NCBI GenBank assembly: GCA_009841145.1
Contig: VXMJ01000041.1
Coordinates: 1-64,000, forward strand
Length of the DNA stretch: 64,000 nt
Direction of reading: 5' to 3'
Source of the DNA: Caldilineaceae bacterium SB0661_bin_34
Lineage (GTDB): Bacteria > Chloroflexota > Anaerolineae > Caldilineales > Caldilineaceae
Positions 35,714-44,099 of the stretch are shown piece after piece (positions within the stretch are counted from its first letter, which is position 1; every line of letters begins with the position of its first letter). Made by a program: the position numbers and the translations under genes. A model generated the notes under the pieces. The model worked only from the letters and a program-made list of their open reading frames with translations. It had not been told where the DNA came from and ran no database searches.

Positions 35714-36006
35714 GGCCGCTGGTTGCAGGTGGACGGGCGCGGAATCTCAATGTCGTTGTTGTGACTGAATCGTACAGGGCACTGAGCGGCAAGGGGCGGA
35801 CCAGCCGCACAAGCACGGCCACCTCCAGCGGCAAGTCATGCAACAGGAACGGTTCTGGCGTCTGTGTCAGTCCAAGAGCTTCGCCAAGGTTGGGGTTTGG
35901 GGCTTCGTCGAGGGCAACGACAGGGCCGACTTGCTCCTGCTCGGGCAGCTGCGGCCCACACGACCAATGGCGTTCGGCGCACGCTTGCAGGTCTGTATCA
36001 GGATGC
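35714..36006. other. Spacer of the 1277-bp tandem duplication
   Basis: No gene recognised. Its left end (about 35985-36006) resembles the start of the glycosyltransferase gene (34710-34733), but the ATG is lost (CAT has become CAA on the plus strand). The stretch near 35767 resembles the region before the S4 gene (37043). Both ends therefore record the duplication. Confidence 0.6.
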
Positions 36007-36990
36007 TCAACGCAGGACCTCACGGATGTCGGCCTCGCCTCGCAACGGCCGGCGCCAGTTCTGTATGTCCGGCAAAAGCCTAAAGCCGAAGGCCTGATTG
36101 ATCTTGAACATCGGGTTCCTGGCGTCGTTGTCCGTGCGGATGCGGGAACCGCCGCGCTGCTGTACCGCTTCGATCGCCGTGGTCTTGAGGGCCGAAGCCA
36201 GACCCAGCCGGCGGTGGGCGCGGCCCACACCGGTCAGGGATGTCCACCACAGGGTCGGGTCCGCCCCCGACTGCCGCAGCGCCGTATAGGCCATCCATTC
36301 CCCGTCCCGCACGGCCACCAAGGTCATGGAGGGATCAAACTCGCGATTGGACTGATGCTCCGCCCAGTGCTCCTCCAGCGTCAGAGGGGTTGGCGGATAC
36401 ATCATGTCGGCCTGGAACTCCATGCGCAACTTGTGGTATTTCTCGAACCAGGCGGGATCGTCCGTTGACAACTCGGCCACGGAAAGGAATTCGATGCCTT
36501 GTGCCAGCAGGCCGCGCCGGCGGCGCAGTGGCTCGGTCAGGTCGTATCCTATGACCTCCAACTCGCTTTCGTGGGCGGACTTCTTGAGGACAAATCCCCT
36601 GTCCTGCAGGAATCGGATGCCCCGTTCCTGATCGCTCCGCGTTTCGCAAGCGAGCTCCGTGACTTCGTATTTGTCCAGCAGGGCCGACAGACAGTGGTTC
36701 CAGAGCTCGCGTCCCGCGCCCTGACCCTGCCAGCGCGGATCCACCGCGGCATACACCCGAAAGCGCCCCGGGGATCGGTCCCACGTCTCTTCCGCACCTG
36801 CGAAGAAACCGGCCGGGGTATCGCCGCTCCAGGTCAACCAGCGGTAGCCCGGATGCGATTCCCCAAGGCTCAGGTCCTCGTTGGCCAAGTCGTCCCCGGA
36901 GACGGGATTGTTGGGCGCCACCGCCATGAGAATGTTGGACATGGCCGCATAGCTGGTGGAAGTGCCGTCGGACTCTCTGATTTCAAACAT
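36007..36990 (-). CDS. Double-domain GNAT acetyltransferase, copy 2
   Basis: A 327-residue paralogue of the gene at 34730-35713, with the two acetyl-CoA loops PRWQGQGAGRELW and GVGRAHRRLGLASALK. I chose the ATG at 36990 (MFEIRESDG) because it matches the start of copy 1; the frame is open to 37029. The two copies have diverged at many positions but not in length, suggesting both are under selection. It is divergent from the S4-domain gene, with 67 bp between starts. Confidence 0.85.
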   Translation of the reverse strand: MFEIRESDGTSTSYAAMSNILMAVAPNNPVSGDDLANEDLSLGESHPGYRWLTWSGDTPAGFFAGAEETWDRSPGRFRVYAAVDPRWQGQGAGRELWNHCLSALLDKYEVTELACETRSDQERGIRFLQDRGFVLKKSAHESELEVIGYDLTEPLRRRRGLLAQGIEFLSVAELSTDDPAWFEKYHKLRMEFQADMMYPPTPLTLEEHWAEHQSNREFDPSMTLVAVRDGEWMAYTALRQSGADPTLWWTSLTGVGRAHRRLGLASALKTTAIEAVQQRGGSRIRTDNDARNPMFKINQAFGFRLLPDIQNWRRPLRGEADIREVLR

Positions 36991-37057
36991 GGTGACGTAC
37001 CGTCCTGCGAGGGGCTGTTTTATCCGCAAATACCGTTACGATGGAATCGTACAAGGC

Positions 37058-37309
37058 ATGAAACGGCGAATGACCCACAACCCGCACAGGCCCGACCAAA
37101 AGGACCGCCCGCCGGATGGCGAGACCATTCGCCTGGACCAGTTCCTGAAAGTCCAACGGTTGTGTGCGACTGGAGGGTTGGCCAAGACTGTGGTCCAGCG
37201 TGGCTTGGTCGAGGTCAACGGCAAGGTCGAACAGCGACGCGGCCGCAAGCTGCGGCAGGGCGATGTTGTGTCGTACGATGGGTACACGGTTCCGGTCGAC
37301 TTCGTTTAG
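37058..37309 (+). CDS. S4-domain RNA-binding protein, YbcJ-like
   Basis: An 83-residue protein that is essentially one S4 domain: IRLDQFLKVQRLCATGGLAK, then VVQRGLVEVNGKVEQRRGRK. YbcJ/YaaA-type proteins bind structured RNA and are linked to ribosome or tRNA biology. Start at the ATG preceded by AAGG; a second ATG four codons later is possible. It stands alone between GNAT copy 2 and the convergent DUF1385 gene. Confidence 0.8.
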   Translation: MKRRMTHNPHRPDQKDRPPDGETIRLDQFLKVQRLCATGGLAKTVVQRGLVEVNGKVEQRRGRKLRQGDVVSYDGYTVPVDFV

Positions 37310-37347
37310 GGGCCGATGCCGCGCGGCACGGGGACGGAATCGCGCCT

Positions 37348-38355
37348 TCAGGAAGTCATGGAGGACAGAACCACCCGGTCCGCAAGGAGTGCTCGCGTGG
37401 CCGGGTCCACCTCGACGCCGTCGGATTCGAGCACCGGAATCAGGGCCGCCACTGCCGTCCGGACCATTTCGTCGTCCGGGGTGCGCGTGGTGGCCTTCTG
37501 TAGCCACAGGCCCGGCTGGATGAAGACGCGCAGCAGGGTGTTTTCCTGATGTCTCGCACTGAACCGGATCAGCTCGTAGGCAATTCCGGCCACGATCGGC
37601 AGCAGCAGCAAACGGCTGGCAAACCGCAGGAGCAGTGCCAGCCAGGCCGGTTCCACGCCGTGGAAGGACAACGGGAAGAACAGGATGATGCTGATGACCA
37701 CCACAAACAGGATGAAGGACGTGCCGCAGCGCACGTGCTGGACGCTGTGCCGCTGGACGTCGGAGACGGACAGGTTGGAGCCGGCCTCGAAGGCATTGAT
37801 GGCCTTGTGTTCGGCCCCGTGGAATCCGAACATGCGTCGGATGTCCTTCATGAAGCTGATGGCGAAGAAATACAGCGCGAAGAGCACCAGCCTGACCGCC
37901 CCCTCGATCGCCGCGTCCGTATAGGCGGAGGCCCCGAAGAATTCAGCGACCCATCCGGACACCAGCGTCGGCAGCAGAAAGAACAGGCCGATGCCGAAGG
38001 CAAAGCTGAGGGCCACCGTGCCCCAGGCCAGGGGGCCCTGGAAGCGCAGGGTCTCCCTGTCCTCCGCCTCCCCGTCCGGATCCGCGTCGTCATCGTCCAG
38101 GGGCAGATCCTGGGCGGCGATGTCCGCACTCCACATGATGGCCCGCACGCCGAGCCCGAGTGCCTCCCACAACAGGCCCAGCCCGCGCACAAAGGGCAGC
38201 TTGCCCAGCCGGCTCGTGTAAATCCAGGCTTTCAGCGGCTCGTGGTGGAGACGGATTTCTCCGGAGGCGGTGCGCACGGCCACGGCGAATGTGGAGGCGC
38301 CGCGCATCAGGACGCCCTCGATGATGGCTTGGCCGCCGTAGTATTGCTGGCTCAA
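37348..38355 (-). CDS. DUF1385 membrane protein, YqhQ-like
   Basis: A 335-residue integral membrane protein of family DUF1385. It opens with the family signature YYGGQAIIEGVLMRG, has several membrane spans (for example ALSFAFGIGLFFLLPTLVSG), and the conserved MFGFHGAEHKAINAFEAG block, whose histidines and glutamate suggest a metal site. RCGTSFILFVVVISI follows. The function is not established. It is divergent from recD2, with about 97 bp between the starts. Confidence 0.9.
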   Translation of the reverse strand: MSQQYYGGQAIIEGVLMRGASTFAVAVRTASGEIRLHHEPLKAWIYTSRLGKLPFVRGLGLLWEALGLGVRAIMWSADIAAQDLPLDDDDADPDGEAEDRETLRFQGPLAWGTVALSFAFGIGLFFLLPTLVSGWVAEFFGASAYTDAAIEGAVRLVLFALYFFAISFMKDIRRMFGFHGAEHKAINAFEAGSNLSVSDVQRHSVQHVRCGTSFILFVVVISIILFFPLSFHGVEPAWLALLLRFASRLLLLPIVAGIAYELIRFSARHQENTLLRVFIQPGLWLQKATTRTPDDEMVRTAVAALIPVLESDGVEVDPATRALLADRVVLSSMTS

Positions 38356-38452
38356 TGGACAAATCCTTCAGCGGTACCGGTGCCGCGTCTGTGTGCGAGG
38401 GAGGGATGCCGCAGCCAAGGGCGGCCACGGCCGGGTGCTAAGATCCCGTCCT

Positions 38453-40846
38453 ATGCCTAGGCTGGTCGGGACGGTAGCCTCCGTCGTTTATTGTAACGAA
38501 GGCAATGGCTTCGTGGTGGCGGATTTGCATGTCGACCAGCGTGCCGACGGCCATGCCGATTCCCCGGCGGCGCCCGCTCCACCGGACACGCTTGAGCGCA
38601 TCACCGGTATTCTGCCCGGCATACGCGAAGGAGCACGGCTCGAGGTTGAGGGGGAGTACCGGGTTCACCAAGCCCACGGTCGGCAATTCGCCGTCGGCCG
38701 CCACCGATTCATCCAGCCCACGAGCAAGGATGGTTTGATCGGGTTCCTCGGCAGTGGCCTGCTCAAGGGCGTCGGGGAGGTCACAGCCCGCCAAGTGGTC
38801 GGCAGGTTCGGCAAGCGGACGCTGGAAATCCTCGACAGTGAGCCCGAACGCCTGGCGGAACTGAAGGGAATTTCCCTCCGCAAGGCCCGTGTGATCGGCG
38901 ACCATTGGCGAGAGGTGGCCGGCGAACGGGAATTGGCCGCTTACCTGCAGCATCTGGGGGTGTCCCTGACCCTGGCGCGCCGAATTCGCCAAGAGTTCGG
39001 GGACAACGCAGTCCAGGTCCTGAAGCACAACCCGTATCTCCTGACCCGGATGCAGGGGATCGGGTTCCAACGGGCCGATCAGATGGCCCTGTCCGTCGGG
39101 ATAAGGCGCAACGATCCCAGTCGCCTCCGGACAGCCCTGCAGTATGTGTTGGGCGAGCAGACTACCCGCGAAGGCCACGTGTTCCTGCCGGAACACGAGC
39201 TCGTCGAGGAAGCTCTGAAACAGGTGGGGCCACCGGCCACGCGGGACGAGGTGCAGGCTCAGCTGGAACTCTTGATCCGGGACGAGGACCTCATCGTTAC
39301 CGAAGCGCCCGGCCACGCGCGCTGGCAACCCCAAACCGATTGGACTGTCCTGCCCGAGGATCCAGTCCGCAACGAGGATGGGACACAAGAACGCGCTTCG
39401 TCGGTCCAAGCCGGGGGCGGCGGCCGGCAGGTATATCCGCCCTGGAACTATCACAGCGAAACGGACCTGGCCGACCGGCTGCTGAAGCGCATCGGGCGAC
39501 CGGAGCTTTCACCCTTATGCGGCCGCGACTTCGACGTGGAAGCACTGCTGGACGCCGCCGCGGAGCGGGGCACCCCGTTGAATCGGGGCCAGCGGGACAT
39601 CGTGGAGTCGGTTCTGATCCATCCCTTTACGATTCTGACCGGAGGGCCGGGCACCGGCAAGACCACTACCATCCGTACCATCCTGGAACTGTGCGACACC
39701 TACGGCCTGGATGTGCAGTTGGCGGCTCCCACCGGCCGGGCGGCCAAGCGCATGCAGGAAGCCTCGGGCCACCCTGCCAGGACTCTGCACCGGTTGCTGG
39801 AGGTGTCCAATGTCGACGGCAGCCTGGAGTTCGACCGCAACGAGGAAAATCCGCTGGACGGCGACCTGCTGATTGTGGACGAGGCGTCGATGCTGGACGT
39901 ACACCTGGCCAGCCACCTGGTTCGCGCGGTGCCCGATGCGATGCACATGCTGTGGGTGGGCGACGTGGACCAGTTGCCCAGCGTCGGTTCGGGCACGGTC
40001 CTGCATGACGTCATTCGGGCGGTCGAGGAACATGCCGAACGCGTCGAGCCCGGCCACTCCGGGGCACGGGTCACGCGCCTGTCGGAGATTTTCCGCCAAG
40101 CCGCGGACAGCGCCATCGTCACCAACGCGCACGAGGTCCGGCGTGGCCAGATGCCCGTCCTCGACAATCGGCGCTTCCGCGATTTTTTCTTCATGCCGGA
40201 AGAGGATCCGGTGCGGGCCTGCCACCTTTGCACCGACCTGGTCCGCAGGCGGCTGCCCGAATTCACGGGGCTCCGGCCATCCGACATCATGGTGCTGTCG
40301 CCCATGCGCAGGGGACCGATCGGAACCCTGGAACTCAACCGGGCCCTGCAGACCTCCATCAACGGCTCCTCGCTTCCGACGATCGAACTTGCCAACGGTC
40401 AGGTGTTCCGCCCGCGCGACCCTGTCATGCAAACCCGCAACGACTACGAAAAGAAGGTGTTTAACGGGGACCTTGGATACGTCGTGCGCCTGGACCCGGA
40501 CACGCGGGAGGCAGTGGTCAGCTTCGAAGGCCGGGGCGTGCAGTACGAGCGCGACGAGCTCAACGATCTGGCATTGGCCTACGCCATGACCATCCACAAG
40601 AGTCAGGGCAGCGAGTACAAGGCCGTGGTCCTGCCGATGATGAAGGCGCACAGCATCATGCTGCGCCGGAACCTCCTGTATACTGCGCTCACGCGCGCGG
40701 GGCAGCTGGTGGTCATCGTGGGCCAGAAGGCGGCGCTGCGCATGGCGGTCAACAACCATTTGGTCAGGGATCGCCACACCGCGCTCCTGGAGCGACTGTC
40801 CCTGAAATTGAGCCGGGACGAGGTTCCGGAGGGCGTTCCCTTTTGA
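38453..40846 (+). CDS. recD2: ATP-dependent RecD2-type DNA helicase
   Basis: A 797-residue SF1B helicase. The N-terminal region (VGTVASVVYCNEGNGFVVAD) and helix-hairpin-helix segments such as VGEVTARQVVGRFG are typical of RecD2, which acts without RecBC. Walker A is GGPGTGKTTT near residue 397, Walker B is VDEASMLD, and motif VI region is TIHKSQGSEY. It unwinds DNA 5' to 3' in repair. The start MPRLVGTV is 8 bases after a TAAGAT hexamer (38439-38444), with no ribosome-binding site visible, so the message may be leaderless. Confidence 0.93.
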   Translation: MPRLVGTVASVVYCNEGNGFVVADLHVDQRADGHADSPAAPAPPDTLERITGILPGIREGARLEVEGEYRVHQAHGRQFAVGRHRFIQPTSKDGLIGFLGSGLLKGVGEVTARQVVGRFGKRTLEILDSEPERLAELKGISLRKARVIGDHWREVAGERELAAYLQHLGVSLTLARRIRQEFGDNAVQVLKHNPYLLTRMQGIGFQRADQMALSVGIRRNDPSRLRTALQYVLGEQTTREGHVFLPEHELVEEALKQVGPPATRDEVQAQLELLIRDEDLIVTEAPGHARWQPQTDWTVLPEDPVRNEDGTQERASSVQAGGGGRQVYPPWNYHSETDLADRLLKRIGRPELSPLCGRDFDVEALLDAAAERGTPLNRGQRDIVESVLIHPFTILTGGPGTGKTTTIRTILELCDTYGLDVQLAAPTGRAAKRMQEASGHPARTLHRLLEVSNVDGSLEFDRNEENPLDGDLLIVDEASMLDVHLASHLVRAVPDAMHMLWVGDVDQLPSVGSGTVLHDVIRAVEEHAERVEPGHSGARVTRLSEIFRQAADSAIVTNAHEVRRGQMPVLDNRRFRDFFFMPEEDPVRACHLCTDLVRRRLPEFTGLRPSDIMVLSPMRRGPIGTLELNRALQTSINGSSLPTIELANGQVFRPRDPVMQTRNDYEKKVFNGDLGYVVRLDPDTREAVVSFEGRGVQYERDELNDLALAYAMTIHKSQGSEYKAVVLPMMKAHSIMLRRNLLYTALTRAGQLVVIVGQKAALRMAVNNHLVRDRHTALLERLSLKLSRDEVPEGVPF

Positions 40847-40907
40847 TTTCGATTTTCCCGCCGGCGTTGCTCCGTTTGCCGGCTGAACCATCCCCAGGAC
40901 TTTCGCC

Positions 40908-41693
40908 ATGACCGAATCCGCACTGCCCATCGGCCTTCAGCTCTACACCCTGCGCAACATGGATGCGACCGAGGACGAGGTGTTGGCCGCCGTCAAAGGC
41001 GCCGGCTATGCCTATGTGGAGACCGTGCACCGGACCGACCTGTCCGGTGCCGATTGGAAGAGGCTTCTGGACGGCCACGGTCTGCGCGCGGTGTCGGCCC
41101 ATGTGCCCCAGGAGGCTTTCGAGAGCGACCTTGACGGCACACTGCGCACCTATTCCGATCTGGGTGTGGAGCATGTGATTGTGCCGGCCCCGGGTGGCAA
41201 CTTCTTTAGCCCGGGCACCGAGTACAGGGCGGCAGACTGGGCGCGGCTGGCCGACAGTCTGCGCTCCATTGGCCAGGGGTGCCGCGATGCCGGCATGAAC
41301 CTGCTGTACCACAACCATTGGCAGGAAATGGAACAGTTTGACGGCCGACTGGCCATCGACATTCTCCTGGCCGATACCGAACCGGATGTGCTGGGATACG
41401 AACCGGATTGCGCCTGGATATCCAAGGGCGGCCAGAACCCGGTCGAGTTGTTGCGCAGATATGCCGGCCGCGTGCCCTGTGTCCACATGAAGGATCTCGC
41501 CCCGGAGGGGGAGAACGAGGATCAGATGGGTCTGGCCGACGTCGGCAGCGGCACCCTGGACTGGGACGCCATCTTCCCTCAGATCAGCGCATCAGGTGCC
41601 CGGTGGTACATCGTGGAGCACGACATGCCCGGCGACTACGTCCAGAGCATCACCAACAGCTACGAGTTCATCGCCGGCCACCTGGGTGGCTGA
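40908..41693 (+). CDS. Sugar phosphate isomerase/epimerase family protein
   Basis: A 261-residue TIM-barrel protein of the xylose isomerase-like family. It opens with GLQLYTLRNMDATEDEVLAA and carries likely metal ligands in YHNHWQEM, VHMKDLAPEG and YIVEHDMPG. Such proteins isomerise or epimerise sugars, inososes or keto-sugars. It lies 61 bp after recD2 and just before a small hypothetical gene. Substrate is unknown. Confidence 0.85.
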   Translation: MTESALPIGLQLYTLRNMDATEDEVLAAVKGAGYAYVETVHRTDLSGADWKRLLDGHGLRAVSAHVPQEAFESDLDGTLRTYSDLGVEHVIVPAPGGNFFSPGTEYRAADWARLADSLRSIGQGCRDAGMNLLYHNHWQEMEQFDGRLAIDILLADTEPDVLGYEPDCAWISKGGQNPVELLRRYAGRVPCVHMKDLAPEGENEDQMGLADVGSGTLDWDAIFPQISASGARWYIVEHDMPGDYVQSITNSYEFIAGHLGG

Positions 41694-41717
41694 GGCGGGT
41701 TGCGGGAGGGCTGTTCG

Positions 41718-42137
41718 ATGGCTACCCGCGCCATGTTCGGCGGGCTGGTACAGGACAGCCAAGGCGACCTTGTTAACGTACGCCAGGTTGGTGCGGACGA
41801 GGTGTACGTGGTCCGCGAGGACGGGTTCGACTGGCACCTGGAAGCCGGGAAGGTGGACGCTGCGATCTGGTCTCACATGAAGCAGATATTTGTCGAACAC
41901 CGCGACCAGATTCCGCCGGAGGCCCTGCAGGCCCTGACCCACGGCGACATTTTCCAGCAGGCGGCCATCGAGTCTGCCCTGGACCGGGTCGACGAGATCG
42001 AGCGGATCGAGATGCCACCGCAACAACGGGACCTACTGGCGCTGCTGGGCTTCCGAGTCGTGATTGACTACCACGGCGATGTGCTGGAGGTGGTGATACC
42101 GGATCAGGGGTTCGGCATCGATCCCGACGAGGAGTGA
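41718..42137 (+). CDS. Small acidic hypothetical protein
   Basis: A 139-residue soluble protein. No domain is recognised. It has a strand-rich start (MFGGLVQDSQGDLVNVRQVG), a helical middle (KVDAAIWSHMKQIFVEHRDQ) and an acidic C-terminus (IDPDEE). The ATG at 41718 has GGGAGGG upstream. It follows the isomerase by 24 bp on the same strand. The regular reading frame, clean start and codon use suggest a real gene. Confidence 0.65.
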   Translation: MATRAMFGGLVQDSQGDLVNVRQVGADEVYVVREDGFDWHLEAGKVDAAIWSHMKQIFVEHRDQIPPEALQALTHGDIFQQAAIESALDRVDEIERIEMPPQQRDLLALLGFRVVIDYHGDVLEVVIPDQGFGIDPDEE

Positions 42138-42219
42138 GCCGCCGGCGCGGGCGGTCTGCCGATGTCGGCCTGGTTGCGGCAACACCCAACCGGGACAGGT
42201 GCGCCGGTGCGCCAGGGAG

Positions 42220-42870
42220 TTACTTCGCGGCCTGCCAGTTGTGCAGCAGCAGGCGGGCCTTGGTGATCAGGACGTCTTGGCGAATGTCGCTGCCCACAAG
42301 CGAACTGCCGATTCCCACGCCCGCGGCACCAGCCTGGCGGTAGGAGCCGATATTGTCGGCGTCGATGCCGCCCGTGGGCACAAACTCCATGTCAGACAGC
42401 GGAGCTCTGACAGCTTTGAGATAGGCGGGATCGGGACAGGGGAACAGCTTCACCATGGTGCAGCCCAGCCGGCAGGCCTGTTGTGCCTCGGTGGGGGTGA
42501 AAATCCCCGGCAGGAACAGCACATCGGCCTCGACAGCGACCCGAACACTGGCCGGATCAAGGCAGGGAGACACCAGGAATTCGGCGCCGGCCTCAATGGC
42601 GGCCGCAGCCTGGTCCGCAGTACGGACGGTGCCCGCTCCGATCGCCATGCTGTCGTCGTATCGTTGGCGAAGGGTTTGAATTGCGGTCAGTGCGTCCGGC
42701 GTGTTCATGGTGATTTCCAGCAACGGCAGGGGCGCGGCCAGCATGGCATCCGCGATGGCAATGATCTCCGGCAGCGAATAGCCTCCGCGCACAATCGCCA
42801 CCAGCCCTTCATTCCGAACCCGCGTCCGCATCGCGGCCGTGTGCGAGCCGGCAGTTGTCCTTGCGGTCAT
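42220..42870 (-). CDS. eda: KDPG/KHG aldolase
   Basis: A 216-residue class I aldolase that splits 2-keto-3-deoxy-6-phosphogluconate (Entner-Doudoroff) and 4-hydroxy-2-oxoglutarate. LLEITMNTPDA holds the catalytic glutamate, and the Schiff-base lysine is in TMVKLFPC. EFLVSPCLDP and GIDADNIGSYRQAGA (phosphate-binding) follow family order. Its ATG overlaps the selD stop by four bases (ATGA). It may process the product of a sugar-acid dehydratase such as that at 8192. Confidence 0.88.
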   Translation of the reverse strand: MTARTTAGSHTAAMRTRVRNEGLVAIVRGGYSLPEIIAIADAMLAAPLPLLEITMNTPDALTAIQTLRQRYDDSMAIGAGTVRTADQAAAAIEAGAEFLVSPCLDPASVRVAVEADVLFLPGIFTPTEAQQACRLGCTMVKLFPCPDPAYLKAVRAPLSDMEFVPTGGIDADNIGSYRQAGAAGVGIGSSLVGSDIRQDVLITKARLLLHNWQAAK

Positions 42871-43928
42871 GTCACCTTGATTCCCGATCCGGCCGCAACC
42901 TCACCTATACACCAGCAGTCCTGACCGAGGTCCTGGCAAGCTTTTTCGAAGGTTTCCTCGTTTCCCTGCGGTACCGCGAGTAGCAGTCCGCCGCTGGTTT
43001 CTGCTTCCCAAAGTACCTGCCGGAGCTCGGGCACCACGGTGTCCGCGAAGCGCACGGACTGTCCGAAGTGCTCCGGATTACGCTGTGCCGCCCGGGTCTG
43101 CACTCCGTTTTGCGCGTAGGCGAGGACGTTTGGCAGCAGAGGCACTGAATCGGCCTTGATGCGGAGACCGCAATGGTTCTGTGTGTCGAGGCCCAGCATT
43201 TCACAGGCATGGCCTAACAGGCCGAAGCCGGTCACATCGGTGCCGCGCCTGGTACCGGACGTCCGGGCTGCTGTGGCGGCCGCCGCATTCAACGACAACA
43301 TGGACTGGATGGCCGCCTCCAGGTCACCGGGATCAATCAGCGAGTGTGTCTCCACGATGTGGGCCGTGGTCACGATTCCGGTCCCCAGGGGCTTGGTCAG
43401 CCACAACGTCTGGCCCGGATCCAGGCTTTCGCCCTTGGTGAGCAGATGGTCCGGGTCCCCCAGGCCGGTCACGGACAGTCCGTAGAACAGTTCGGGGTTC
43501 GTCACCGTGTGCCCGCCGGCCACTACGCCTCCGGCTTCCCGGACCTTGCGGGCACCGCCGGCCAGGATGGCGGACAAGGTATCCAGGCCAACCGTCTCCG
43601 GCATGCCGGCAATATTCAGGGCAAACAGGACTTCGCCGCCCATGGCAAAGACGTCGCTCATGGCATTGGCGGCCGCGATGGCCCCGAAGGTTTCGGGATC
43701 ATCGACGATGGGCGTGAAGAAGTCCGCGGTTTGGATCAGGGCCTGATCCTCATGCAGGGTCCATACGGCGGCATCGTCGGGCCGTTGGATGCCGGCACGC
43801 AAGGCTCCATTGCCGGAGCCCTGCATTTCGTTCAGTTGTCGCAGGACCTGCGACAGCTCCCTGGGCGGGAGTTTCGATGCTCAGCCGGCGCAGGAGGCCA
43901 GCGTCGTCAGCTTGATGTCAGGATCCAC
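42867..43928 (-). CDS. selD: Selenide, water dikinase containing selenocysteine
   Basis: SelD makes selenophosphate from selenide and ATP for selenocysteine and selenouridine synthesis. Reading from a GTG at 43928 gives VDPDIKLTTLASCAG, then UGA (43883-43881), then ASKLPPRELSQVLRQL and the rest. The UGA lies exactly where family members have the catalytic Cys or Sec of CAG(C/U)A, at residue 16, with the essential lysine three residues on. The downstream sequence forms a bacterial-SECIS-like hairpin. Treating the UGA as a stop would remove the active site, leaving an apparent gene from 43826. Total length about 353 residues fits the family. The GTG start is the only plausible start after an upstream TAG but lacks a clear ribosome site. 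Confidence 0.88.
43837..43855 (-). promoter_or_regulatory. Candidate bacterial SECIS hairpin in selD
   Basis: On the selD mRNA, TGTCGCAG-GTC-CTGCGACA forms a perfect 8-bp stem with GUC at the tip. The loop starts 33 bases after the UGA, within the 16-37 base spacing known for bacterial SECIS elements, and a G-U is present in the loop. A smaller hairpin (ctccc-gccca-gggag, 43857-43871) lies between it and the UGA. SelB would bind this to deliver Sec-tRNA. Confidence 0.65.
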
Positions 43929-44099
43929 AGGGCGTGCGGTTGGCTGTTGGGAACTGCGGTCAGTCTATGCGCTGAGTACGGAATTCCGGTGATTTTGTTT
44001 CCAGGCTGCCTTGGGTTGGCGGCTGTCCAGCCTCAGCCAAGGAATGCCCCGATGATTTGCCGGTGGCTTCATGTCATGACTCCGCGTGTTGGTGGGGGT

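Noticed and set aside
43826-43826. Apparent selD start at an internal ATG
   Set aside because: It would omit the catalytic loop; reading through UGA restores the conserved N-terminus.
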